Source of the DNA: Hyphomicrobiales bacterium
GTDB lineage: Bacteria; Pseudomonadota; Alphaproteobacteria; Rhizobiales; Rhizobiaceae
DNA: 35,323 nucleotides
Reading direction: 5' to 3'
Assembly: GCA_017305925.1 (NCBI GenBank)
Contig: JAFKJW010000063.1
Coordinates: forward strand, 1-35,323
In this document: positions 16,571 through 24,892 of the stretch, piece after piece
Layout: the number at the start of each line of letters is the position of its first letter
How positions within the stretch are numbered: the stretch's first letter is position 1
Position numbers and translations under genes: made by a program
Notes under the pieces: model-generated
What the model saw: only the letters and a program-made list of their open reading frames with translations
Database searches by the model: none
What the model was told of the DNA's origin: nothing

Positions 16571-17039
16571 ATGACCGAGCCGCAGGACTACCGCGATGCG
16601 ATGAGTCGCTTCGCAGGAGCGGTGCACATCGTCACCACCGACGGGCCGGCGGGGCGGCGCGGCACCACCATCATCGCCGCCTGCTCCGTCTCCGACGGTC
16701 CGCCGACCGTGCTCGCCTGCCTGAACCGCGGCAATGCCCGGAACGACGCCTTCGTGGAGAACGGCAATTTCGCGCTCAATACGCTGGCTGTGAAGCACGA
16801 ACCGCTGGCGGTGGCGTTTTCCGGCGTGACCGGCCTGCCGCCGGACGAGCGCTTCGCCCTGGCGGAGTGGGACCGCATCGCCACCGGCGCGCCGACGCTC
16901 GCCGACGCGATCGCGGTGTTCGACTGCGAGCTGGTCGACGCCAGGGAGATGGCGACCCACCGGGTGCTGTTCGGCAAGGTGACAGGCCTTCGCATCGGGG
17001 ATAGTCTGCGCCCGCTGATCTATTTTGACCGCGCCTATC

Positions 17040-17050
<11 letters not shown>
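16571..17050 (+). CDS. Flavin reductase-domain protein (RutF/HpaC-like)
   Basis: A 159-residue FMN-binding split-barrel protein. It starts YRDAMSRFAGAVHIVTTDGP, with the family's ACSVSDGPPTVLACLNR (FMN phosphate region, about 36-52), a conserved NTLAVKHEPLA segment and a C-terminal YFDRAYHVL. These enzymes use NAD(P)H to reduce free FMN or FAD for a partner monooxygenase. It resembles RutF, but no other rut gene is present, so the partner is unknown; CobR-like roles are also possible. Its stop overlaps or abuts the MoxR gene start (17040 or 17064), making it the first gene of the cox-like run. The frame is open upstream to 16199, but ATG 16571 begins the conserved domain. Confidence 0.85.
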
Positions 17051-17993
<943 letters not shown>

Positions 17994-18034
17994 GCCGGCA
18001 TTACGCCAGCCCTTGCGGCAATCAGGAATCGCGC

Positions 18035-18328
18035 CTATGCGGCGCGAAGCGCGCGATCGACGGCCTCGTGCTCGCGCTGGATGACGAGCAGATAGGCGCG
18101 GACCGCGCCGGTCGGCTTCGATCGGCCCTGTTCCCAATCCCTGACGCTCGCCAGCCCGAAGCCGTAGCGCTGGGCAAATTCCGATTGCTTGAGCTTCAGC
18201 GCCTTTCGGATGCCCTTCACATCGATGTCGGAGGGGATATGGGTGATCGATCCCTCGGTCCGGCCGGCCGCGTAGGCGATGGCGTCCTCCAGCCCGGCCT
18301 TGATCTCCTCGAATGCTGCCCTGGTCAT
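18035..18328 (-). CDS. HigA-like XRE antitoxin
   Basis: A 97-residue protein. The C-terminal half is an XRE helix-turn-helix: [33 protein letters not shown] (about 40-72), with the recognition-helix pattern SVRDWEQG typical of HigA2/NadS-type antitoxins. The N-terminal third ([22 protein letters not shown]) would contact the toxin. ATG 18328 overlaps the toxin stop by four bases (ATGA). It should repress the pair by binding the inverted repeat within the promoter at 18675-18703. The gene lies antisense to the cox-like cluster, with its stop 41 bases from the CoxD-like stop (convergent). Confidence 0.9.
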   Translation of the reverse strand: MTRAAFEEIKAGLEDAIAYAAGRTEGSITHIPSDIDVKGIRKALKLKQSEFAQRYGFGLASVRDWEQGRSKPTGAVRAYLLVIQREHEAVDRALRAA

Positions 18329-18669
18329 CGTTGGGTCTTTCCGTATGTATCGAACAGGAGTCTGGTCAGTTTTGCCAGCTCGCCGCGCTCCGCCTTCGAC
18401 AGATTGTCCTTCCGGTCCTTGCCGAAGACAGCCAGCAGGAAGACCGGAATCTGATCGCCGCCAAATATGAAGACGATGCGGTAGCCTCCGCTTTTTCCTT
18501 TCCCACGGCCTGCCAGGCGAAACTTTCTGCAGCCGCCGGTTCCTTGCATGACGTCGCCGATCAAGGGATCGACGGCGACGATATCGACGATTTCCCGCCT
18601 TTCATCCTCGCTCAGGCCTGCCGCCTTCGCCGCGGCGAGATAGCTCGGGAGCTCGACCACCGTCTGCAT
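18325..18669 (-). CDS. HigB2-like RelE-superfamily toxin
   Basis: A 114-residue toxin of the COG4737 group. Family features are the conserved [25 protein letters not shown] region (about 43-67, basic and lying in the mRNA-binding face), the [18 protein letters not shown] segment (77-94) and a helical C-terminus. HigB2 relatives cleave translated mRNA at the ribosome. The toxin is encoded first and the antitoxin second. It has its own promoter at 18675-18703. It is clearly unlike the first TA pair at 1975-2611, so the two are separate acquisitions rather than duplicates. Confidence 0.9.
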   Translation of the reverse strand: MQTVVELPSYLAAAKAAGLSEDERREIVDIVAVDPLIGDVMQGTGGCRKFRLAGRGKGKSGGYRIVFIFGGDQIPVFLLAVFGKDRKDNLSKAERGELAKLTRLLFDTYGKTQR

Positions 18670-18674
18670 GGCAC

Positions 18675-18703
18675 AAAATACGATTTTTCCGTATCGGATT
18701 CAA
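18675..18703 (-). promoter_or_regulatory. Promoter with embedded inverted repeat for the HigBA-like pair
   Basis: On the minus strand TTGAAT (18703-18698) and TATTTT (18680-18675) are spaced by 17 bases. ATACG and CGTAT (18694-18690 and 18682-18678), an inverted repeat with a seven-base centre, lie in the spacer and overlap the -10 box. A repressor there would block polymerase, fitting autoregulation by the antitoxin. Confidence 0.55.
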
Positions 18704-18767
18704 GATCACGATGTCCGGCTGACCGGTTCTGCTTGCACCGGGTGTCCCTGACGATTACGTCGATGCC

Positions 18768-20015
18768 ATGGCCTCGAAAGAAGCGTTTCCAAGGCAGGCG
18801 GACGGCCGCATCGCCGACAACATCGTCTATTTCGCGCGGACGCTGCGCAAGGCGGGCATGCGCGTCGGTCCGGCCTCGGTCAAGGACGGGATCGAGGCGG
18901 TGCTGGCGGCGGGCATCGGCAGCCGCGACGATTTCTACTGGACGCTGCATGCCGTGCTGGTGACGCGGCACGAGGACCATCCGGTCTTCGACGAGGCGTT
19001 CCGGCTGTTCTGGAAGTCGCGGGAGCTGATCGAGAAGATGATCGCCATGTTCTCGCCGGTCGCGCCGGAGCACCGCGAGAGGCAGAAGAAGCGTGCCGCC
19101 GAGAGCCGGGTCGCCGATGCCCTCTTCGAGGGGCACCGGAAGGCGCAGCCGCCGCGCGAGATCCCCGAGATCGAGGTCGATGCCCGCTTCACCACGTCCG
19201 GCGACGAAGTGCTGCGCGGGCGCGATTTCGCGCAGATGACGGCCGCCGAGCTCGGAGAGGCGAAGCGGGCGATCGCGGCGCTGCGCCTGCCTTTCGATTC
19301 CGTCGCGACGCGCCGCCACAGGCCGGATCCGCGCGGCCGCCGCCCGTACCCGCGCGCCATGATGCGCGCGGCGGTGCGCACCGGCGGCGAACTCGTCCTG
19401 CCGAAATTCCGCTCGCCGCGCGAAGTGCACCCGCCGCTGGTCGTGCTCGCCGACATTTCCGGCTCGATGAGCCAGTATACGCGGATATTCCTGCATTTCC
19501 TCCACGCGCTTGCCGACAAGCGCAGGCGCGTCCACACCTTCGTCTTCGGGACGCGGCTGACCAACCTGACGCGGCAGATGCGCCATCGCGACCCCGATCA
19601 GGCGCTGGCCGAATGCTCGAACGCGGTCAAGGACTGGTCCGGCGGCACGCGCATCGGCGACACGCTCCACGAGTTCAACCGGCTGTGGTCGCGCCGCGTG
19701 CTGGGGCAGGGGGCGGTCGTCCTGCTGATCACCGACGGGCTGGAGCGCGACGATGTCGGCGAGCTGGGCAAGGAAATGGAGCGGCTCAGAAAATCCTGCC
19801 GGCGGCTGATCTGGCTGAACCCGCTCTTGCGCTTCGAAGGCTTCGAGCCGCGTGCGCGGGGCGTGCGCGCCATGCTGCCGCATGTTGACGAATTCCGCCC
19901 CGTGCACAATCTGAACGCGCTGGCCGATCTCTGCGCCGCCTTGTCGGGAGAGCAGTCCGGTTCGAAGCATTCCGATCCACGCAGATGGTTCGACGCGGCG
20001 GCCCGTGCCGCGTGA
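18768..20015 (+). CDS. VWA-domain protein, CoxE-like
   Basis: A 415-residue cytoplasmic protein. The C-terminal von Willebrand A domain (about 225-400) carries the MIDAS motif D-x-S-x-S in LADISGSMSQY, followed by conserved WSGGTRIGDTLHEFN (MIDAS threonine region) and ITDGLERDD. The N-terminal half (MASKEAF to about 200) is the CoxE-type helical domain beginning IADNIVYFARTLRKAGMRVG. CoxE proteins work with a MoxR ATPase to mature molybdenum hydroxylases. The MoxR partner lies upstream at 17040, but a reverse-strand TA pair of about 0.7 kb now separates them, so this gene probably needs its own promoter in 18670-18767. xdhC-like genes follow after 23 bases. Confidence 0.92.
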   Translation: MASKEAFPRQADGRIADNIVYFARTLRKAGMRVGPASVKDGIEAVLAAGIGSRDDFYWTLHAVLVTRHEDHPVFDEAFRLFWKSRELIEKMIAMFSPVAPEHRERQKKRAAESRVADALFEGHRKAQPPREIPEIEVDARFTTSGDEVLRGRDFAQMTAAELGEAKRAIAALRLPFDSVATRRHRPDPRGRRPYPRAMMRAAVRTGGELVLPKFRSPREVHPPLVVLADISGSMSQYTRIFLHFLHALADKRRRVHTFVFGTRLTNLTRQMRHRDPDQALAECSNAVKDWSGGTRIGDTLHEFNRLWSRRVLGQGAVVLLITDGLERDDVGELGKEMERLRKSCRRLIWLNPLLRFEGFEPRARGVRAMLPHVDEFRPVHNLNALADLCAALSGEQSGSKHSDPRRWFDAAARAA

Positions 20016-20038
20016 GCCCGCGAAGACAGGAGGTTGCG

Positions 20039-20374
20039 ATGGAAAACCCGCATCTGGATGAAGGCCGCGACCCGCTGCTGATCGCCGAGGACTGGCTGGA
20101 CCATGGCCGCCGGGTCGCGCTGGCGACCGTGGTGGAGACCTGGGGCTCGGCGCCGCGGCCGGTCGGCAGCCATCTGGTGATCGACGGCGACGGCAATTTC
20201 CACGGGTCGGTCTCCGGCGGCTGCGTCGAGGGCGCGGTGATTTCCGAGGCGCTCGACGTGATCGATTCCGGAGAGGCGAAGATGCTGGAGTTCGGCGTGG
20301 CGGACGAAACCGCCTGGCGCGTCGGACTCTCCTGCGGCGGCCGCATCAGGGTTCGTGTCGAGCGGGTTGCCTGA
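20039..20374 (+). CDS. XdhC/CoxI N-terminal-domain protein
   Basis: A 111-residue protein made only of the XdhC_CoxI domain: VALATVVETWGSAPRPVGSHL (28-48), then GSVSGGCVEGAVISEA (60-75) and a C-terminal GLSCGGRIRVRVE. XdhC binds the molybdenum cofactor and delivers its sulphurated form to xanthine-dehydrogenase-type enzymes. Full XdhC joins this domain to a C-terminal Rossmann domain; here the two are separate genes two bases apart, a split also seen in other Rhizobiales. A perfect AGGAGG lies five bases before ATG 20039. The cysteines in GGCVEG and LSCGG are kept, so the domain looks functional. Confidence 0.92.
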   Translation: MENPHLDEGRDPLLIAEDWLDHGRRVALATVVETWGSAPRPVGSHLVIDGDGNFHGSVSGGCVEGAVISEALDVIDSGEAKMLEFGVADETAWRVGLSCGGRIRVRVERVA

Positions 20375-20376
20375 CC

Positions 20377-21087
20377 ATGCGAACCGACGCGATCAGGACC
20401 GTCAATGCCGAGCGCCGCGCCCGCCGCGCGGTCATCCTGCTGAGCGACCTGACGGAGGGCGGCGAGCGCGTCATCCGCGAGGCCGAGGCGGCGGCCGTCG
20501 AAGGGGCGCTCGGCGAGGCGGTGCGCAGGGCCTTCCACACCGGCCTGTCCGGCGCGGTCGAGGCCGACGGCCGGAATTATTTTCTCAACGTCCACATGCC
20601 GCAGCCCCGCCTGGTGGTGATCGGTGCGGTCCATATCAGCCAGGCGCTCGCGCCGATGGGCAAGGTGGCCGGCTATCCGGTGGAGATCATCGATCCGCGC
20701 ACGGCCTTCGCCAGCCCGGAGCGCTTTCCGGATATCATGCTATCGGCCGAATGGCCGGAGGATGCGCTGAAGAAGCGGCCGCTGGACGCCTATTGCGCGC
20801 TGGCCGCGGTCACCCACGACCCGAAGATCGACGATTTCGCGCTTAAGGCGGCGCTCGACGCAGGCTGCTTCTATGTCGGTGCGCTGGGCAGCCGCAAGAC
20901 GCACGCCAGGCGCGTCGAGCGGCTGCTCGCCATGGGCGTCCCGCCGTCGGAGATCGAGCGCATTCACGCGCCGATCGGCTTGAGCATCGGGGCATTGGTG
21001 CCGTCGGAGATCGCCGTTGCCATCCTTGGGCAGGTGATCGAGGCGTTCCGTGCGCGCGGCAAGGCGGAAAAAGGGGCGGCGGCGTGA
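20377..21087 (+). CDS. XdhC C-terminal (Rossmann) domain protein, CoxF-like
   Basis: A 236-residue protein. The C-terminal XdhC Rossmann domain is clear: LVVIGAVHISQALAPM (about 79-94), then EIIDPRTAFASPERFP, AAVTHDPKIDD and YVGALGSRKTHARR near the end, and a final IGLSIGALVPSEIAVAILGQ. It is the second half of a split XdhC and should pair with the 111-residue product just upstream. Known members handle molybdenum cofactor for hydroxylases or add the sulphido ligand together with a sulphurtransferase. Start ATG 20377 lies two bases after the preceding stop; the stop overlaps the next gene's GTG start. Confidence 0.92.
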   Translation: MRTDAIRTVNAERRARRAVILLSDLTEGGERVIREAEAAAVEGALGEAVRRAFHTGLSGAVEADGRNYFLNVHMPQPRLVVIGAVHISQALAPMGKVAGYPVEIIDPRTAFASPERFPDIMLSAEWPEDALKKRPLDAYCALAAVTHDPKIDDFALKAALDAGCFYVGALGSRKTHARRVERLLAMGVPPSEIERIHAPIGLSIGALVPSEIAVAILGQVIEAFRARGKAEKGAAA

Positions 21088-22697
21088 AATTCGGCCCCGT
21101 CCCGCTCGATGCCGCCGAGGGCGCGATCCTCGCACATGCCACGAATGCCGGCGGGATCAGGCTGCGCAAGGCGCATCGCCTGACGGCCGAAGACATAGGG
21201 ATGCTGCGCGCCGCCGGCATGGAGGAGGTGATCGCCGCCGTGCTCGCCGAGGACGACGTGGAGGAAAACGCCGCCGCGACGCGCATCGCCGAAGCGCTGC
21301 GCTTCACCGGTATCGCGGCGCGGCCTGCCGCCACCGGCCGCGTCAACCTGCATGCCACGGTGTCCGGCATCTTCACCGTGGACAAGCCGCTGATCGACGC
21401 CATCAACCTCGTGGACCCCGACATCACGATCGCCACCATGCCGCCCTTCGCGCCGATGGTCGAAGGCCAGATGGTGGCCACGATCAAGATCATCCCCTTT
21501 GCCGTGGCCGAGAGGGTGCTGCGCGAGGTGCTGGCGCTTGCGGCGGCCCGCGAGGCGTTCCGCATGCATCCCTACCGGTCGCTCAGGGTGGGCGTCGTGC
21601 AGACCGTGCTGCCCGGCATCAAGCCGAGCGTGCTCGACAAGACGCTGCGCGTCACGCAGGAGCGGCTGTCGCGCACCGGCAGCACGATTTCGGCGGAGCT
21701 GCGCACGCCGCACGCCGCGCCCGAGGTGGCGCGCGCCATCGAGAGGCTGGCCGGGCAGAGCGACATGGTGCTGGTGTTCGGCGCCTCCGCCATGAGCGAC
21801 CCCGACAGGGACGTGATCCCGGCTGCCATCCATGCCTCGGGCGGCGTCGTCTTCCGCTCCGGCATGCCGGTCGATCCGGGCAATCTCTTCGTCCTGGGCG
21901 AGCGGCAGGGCAAGCCGGTCCTCGGCGCGCCCGGATGCGCGCGCAGCCCGAGGCTGAACGGCTTCGACTGGGTGCTCGACCGCATCGTCTCGGGCATCGG
22001 CGTGACCAGGGAAGACATTGCCGGCATGGGCGTCGGCGGCCTGCTGATGGAGATTCCGACGCGCCCGCAGCCGCGCGAGATGCCGGCCCCGCCGCGCCGC
22101 GAAGGCGTCGAGATCGTGCTGCTCGCGGCTGGAAAATCGAGCCGCATGGGCGGTCCCAACAAGCTGATGGCGCTGTTCGAAGGCAAGCCGCTGGTGCGCC
22201 GCATGGCCGAATGCGCGCTCGCCTCGCGCGCGCTGCGCACCGTCGTCGTGACCGGCCACGAGCCGGAGCGCGTCCGCGCGGCGCTGGACGGGCTGGATGT
22301 CGAGATCGCCGAGAACCGCGATTTCGAAAGCGGGCTGGCGAGCTCGCTGAAGACCGGGATCGCCCGCGTCTCCGCCTCGGCCGAGGGCGCCATGATCGTG
22401 CTCGGCGACATGCCGGGCATCCGGCCGGGCGATCTCGACCGCATGATGGAGGTTTTTAGCGTGGCCGGCGGCCAGGCGATCGTGCGGGCCACCTGCGGCG
22501 GCAGGCGCGGCAACCCGGTGATCCTGCCGCGCGCGCTGTTCCCGGCCGTTACGCATCTCGAGGGCGACGTCGGCGCGCGCCATCTGGTGGAGGCGGGCGG
22601 CAGCGACGTGATCGACGTGGAGATCGGCGAGGGCGCAGCCATGGATGTCGACACGCCGGAAGCCATGGCGGTCGCGGGCGGCGTGCTGCAGGGATGA
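21084..22697 (+). CDS. Fused molybdopterin-binding and MocA-like nucleotidyltransferase
   Basis: A 537-residue fusion. Residues 1-340 form a MoaB/MogA-type molybdopterin-binding region, with LVFGASAMSDPDRDVIPAAI and GSTISAEL segments of the MPT-binding fold. Residues 345-530 are a MobA/MocA-like transferase opening VLLAAGKSSRMGGPNKLMA, the LAAG-x-S-x-RMG-x-K signature, with VLGDMPGIRP as the metal-binding region. MocA adds CMP to molybdopterin, the cofactor form used by xanthine-oxidase/CO-dehydrogenase-type enzymes, fitting the CoxD/CoxE/XdhC genes before it. It starts at GTG 21084, overlapping the previous stop by four bases (GTGA), with an AAGGGG ribosome site. Confidence 0.92.
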   Translation: MKFGPVPLDAAEGAILAHATNAGGIRLRKAHRLTAEDIGMLRAAGMEEVIAAVLAEDDVEENAAATRIAEALRFTGIAARPAATGRVNLHATVSGIFTVDKPLIDAINLVDPDITIATMPPFAPMVEGQMVATIKIIPFAVAERVLREVLALAAAREAFRMHPYRSLRVGVVQTVLPGIKPSVLDKTLRVTQERLSRTGSTISAELRTPHAAPEVARAIERLAGQSDMVLVFGASAMSDPDRDVIPAAIHASGGVVFRSGMPVDPGNLFVLGERQGKPVLGAPGCARSPRLNGFDWVLDRIVSGIGVTREDIAGMGVGGLLMEIPTRPQPREMPAPPRREGVEIVLLAAGKSSRMGGPNKLMALFEGKPLVRRMAECALASRALRTVVVTGHEPERVRAALDGLDVEIAENRDFESGLASSLKTGIARVSASAEGAMIVLGDMPGIRPGDLDRMMEVFSVAGGQAIVRATCGGRRGNPVILPRALFPAVTHLEGDVGARHLVEAGGSDVIDVEIGEGAAMDVDTPEAMAVAGGVLQG

Positions 22698-22726
22698 GCT
22701 TCCTGCTTCGGCTGCGGATCGCGGCG

Positions 22727-22880
22727 CCCCCCTCTGTCCCGCCGGACATCTCCCCCTCAAGCGGGGAGATCGACGGCTTCGATCCCGCCACCTATCCGGC
22801 GGCGCCGGCGATTTGCGAAAGTCGTCGCGAAGTCCGATCTTCCCCCTTGAGGGGGAGATGTCCGGCAGGACAGAGGGGGG
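22727..22880. repeat. Long palindromic repeat, copy 2, inside the 5' region of a gene
   Basis: Same family as 433-586: left arm begins CCCCCCTCTGTCCCGCCGGA, right arm ends with its near-complement, with a 95-base centre. It begins only 30 bases after the mocA-like stop and ends on the G of the GTG start proposed for the next gene. In that gene's frame the repeat has no stop codon. Confidence 0.85.
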
Positions 22881-23749
22881 TGCCTCGCGTCTTCCTCTCC
22901 GGCATCGCCTTCGTCGCTGCGATATTTCTCTCGTCCAGTGTCTCCGCGCAGACGCTCCAGCCCTTCAAGGACGATCTCTTCGCCTATCCCGCCACGCTCT
23001 CCGAGGAGGGCGGCGGGCGCTACAAAATCGTCGACTATCGCGAGGCGCGCGACATCGACGCGCGCGACGACGTGCCGGAAAAGCGCGTCAAGGCGGCATA
23101 CGTGTCGACCGGCGTGCGCCGCTACCAGAAGGACCTTGCGCTGAAGACCGACGACGGGCGCCGCATCCGCCATTTCGCCGTCGGCAGCACGGAGGGCGCG
23201 CGCTTCATCGTGCTCTATCTCCACGGGCAGGGTGGAAGCCGCCGGCAGGGCGTGGACGATTTCACCTTCGGCGGAAACTTCAACCGCATCAAGAATCTGG
23301 CCGTGGCGAACGGCGGCCTCTATCTGTCGCCCGATTTCCCCGATTTCGGCGGCGGCGGCGTGCGGGATATCGCCTCGCTGATCGACTATTATGCGGCGAA
23401 GTCTCCGGGTGCGCCGATCGTGGTCGCCTGCGGCTCGATGGGCGGCCATATCTGCTGGGGGCTGGCTGGAAGCGCCACCGGCGCGAAGCTGACAGGGCTC
23501 ATGCTCCTCGGCTCGCTCTGGGACGCCGATTTCCTGAAGACCGAGGCGTTCAGGCGCCGCATCCCCGTCTTCTTCGGCCATGGCAGCCACGACACCGTCT
23601 TCGCCGTCGACAAGCAGGAAGCCTTCTACCGTTCGCTCGGCAAGACCTATCCCGCCCGCTTCGTCCGCTTCGAAACCGGCACGCACGGCACCCCGATCCG
23701 CATGACGGACTGGCGAGGCGTGCTGAACTGGATTCTTGGCGGCGGGTAG
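22880..23749 (+). CDS. Exported alpha/beta hydrolase
   Basis: From GTG 22880 the protein has 289 residues and starts with a good signal peptide (VPRVFLSGIAFVAAIFLSSSV, then SAQ). The hydrolase core has LYLHGQGGSR (oxyanion), a nucleophile elbow GSMGGHICWG, an acid in FFGHGSHD and a histidine in TGTHGTPIR, so the triad seems complete. It should be a periplasmic esterase or lipase-like enzyme; the substrate is unknown. The frame is also open from ATG 22694, which overlaps the mocA-like stop (ATGA). That longer form would bury the signal peptide behind about 60 residues, mostly encoded by palindromic repeat copy 2. I prefer the GTG because the signal peptide begins there; GAGGGG for initiation comes from the repeat arm. 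Confidence 0.8.
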   Translation: MPRVFLSGIAFVAAIFLSSSVSAQTLQPFKDDLFAYPATLSEEGGGRYKIVDYREARDIDARDDVPEKRVKAAYVSTGVRRYQKDLALKTDDGRRIRHFAVGSTEGARFIVLYLHGQGGSRRQGVDDFTFGGNFNRIKNLAVANGGLYLSPDFPDFGGGGVRDIASLIDYYAAKSPGAPIVVACGSMGGHICWGLAGSATGAKLTGLMLLGSLWDADFLKTEAFRRRIPVFFGHGSHDTVFAVDKQEAFYRSLGKTYPARFVRFETGTHGTPIRMTDWRGVLNWILGGG

Positions 23750-23793
23750 CGGCGCCGACTTGGCCCCGGCGGCGATGTCCGCGGTCCGGCCTA

Positions 23794-23842
23794 ACGCATG
23801 TCTCCCGAAAGTGGATGCCGGTTTCGGGACAAAGACATGCGT
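23794..23842. repeat. Small palindromic repeat, third family
   Basis: ACGCATGTCTCCCGAAA (23794-23810) is mirrored by TTTCGGGACAAAGACATGCGT (23822-23842) with small gaps. It is followed by a short GGTCCCCGGGTCGAGCCCGGGGAC hairpin-like segment at 23863-23886. Such 'ACGCATGTC' elements are dispersed in Rhizobiales. It lies between the convergent ends of the hydrolase and the ChoX-like gene and may end transcription. Confidence 0.7.
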
Positions 23843-23936
23843 AAAGATCGCGACGCGCTCTAGGTCCCCGGGTCGAGCCCGGGGACAACGATCGCTTCGT
23901 TCTGCAAGGCAGTTTTACGATCGGAGACGATCGGCT

Positions 23937-24875
23937 CTATTCGATGCTTTTCCTGGCGGCATCGAGACCCGGCTGGCCGTCGAACGTCGTGACCCCGTCC
24001 AGCCATTTGTCCAAGGCCGACGGATTCGCCTTCAACCACTTCAAGGCTGCATCCTTGCCCGACATGCCGTCATTCAGGATGGAACCCATCACCTCGTTCA
24101 ACGTGTCTATGTCGAACGTAAAGTTCGTCAGGAACTTGCCGACATTGGGGCATTCCTTCGTGTAGCCGGCCCGCGCCGCCGTCCATCCAGACGATTCGGA
24201 GCCGAAAAACTCTTCGCCGCCGCTGAGGTACTTGAAGTCGTGCTGCATGTTCATCGGATGCGGCGACCAGCCCAGAAACACGATCGCTTTCTTGTCCTTT
24301 TCCATGCGGGTCAGTTGCGAAAGCATGCCCTGCTCGCTCGACTCCACAAGCTCGAAGCTCCCGAGACCGAACTTGTCGTCCTTTATCAACTGGAGAAGGA
24401 TCGTGTTGCCGTCGTTGCCCGGCTCGATGCCGTAGATCTTGCCGTCGAGCTGCTCCTTGAACTTCGGAATATCGTTGAAGGTCTTCAGCCCCGCATCCCA
24501 GAGATAGGTCGGAACCGCCAGCGTATACTGGGCGCCGGTCATGTTGGTCTGGACCTTCTCGACCGTTTTGTCGGCAATGTAGGGATCCGTCAGGGAATCG
24601 GCGCCCGGCGTCCAGAAATCGAGATGGGTGTCGATCTCGCCGTTCTTCATGGATTCCAGCACGATCTGCATGCTGAGGACCGAAACTTGCGGTGTGTAGC
24701 CGAGTGCTGGAAGGATGACCTCGGCAAAGCCGTTGATCGCCTGGTTGTCCGTCCAGGCGACATCGGAGATGCGGACGGTCTGGCAACTGGCCGGCTCGGT
24801 CGCAGCGGCGAAGCCTGTCGGAAATGCGGACGCCAGGATCAGGCAGGCCGCCGCTTTGATTTTTCTGTATCTCAT
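23937..24875 (-). CDS. Choline-type ABC substrate-binding protein (ChoX-like)
   Basis: A 312-residue periplasmic binding protein of the OpuAC/ProX family, with a signal peptide (MRYRKIKAAACLILASAFPT, cleavage near FAAA). It aligns along its length with Sinorhizobium ChoX, and the ligand-box residues reported there (W43, D45, W90, Y119, W205) appear here as W41, D43, W88, Y117 and W203. An aromatic cage for a quaternary amine such as choline or acetylcholine is therefore expected. No permease or ATPase gene (choW, choV) is adjacent. It lies 17 bases downstream of a CocE-type hydrolase gene, probably cotranscribed; GGGGA lies nine bases before ATG 24875. Carnitine or betaine ligands remain possible. 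Confidence 0.88.
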   Translation of the reverse strand: MRYRKIKAAACLILASAFPTGFAAATEPASCQTVRISDVAWTDNQAINGFAEVILPALGYTPQVSVLSMQIVLESMKNGEIDTHLDFWTPGADSLTDPYIADKTVEKVQTNMTGAQYTLAVPTYLWDAGLKTFNDIPKFKEQLDGKIYGIEPGNDGNTILLQLIKDDKFGLGSFELVESSEQGMLSQLTRMEKDKKAIVFLGWSPHPMNMQHDFKYLSGGEEFFGSESSGWTAARAGYTKECPNVGKFLTNFTFDIDTLNEVMGSILNDGMSGKDAALKWLKANPSALDKWLDGVTTFDGQPGLDAARKSIE

Positions 24876-24892
24876 TTTGAATGTTCCCCAAT

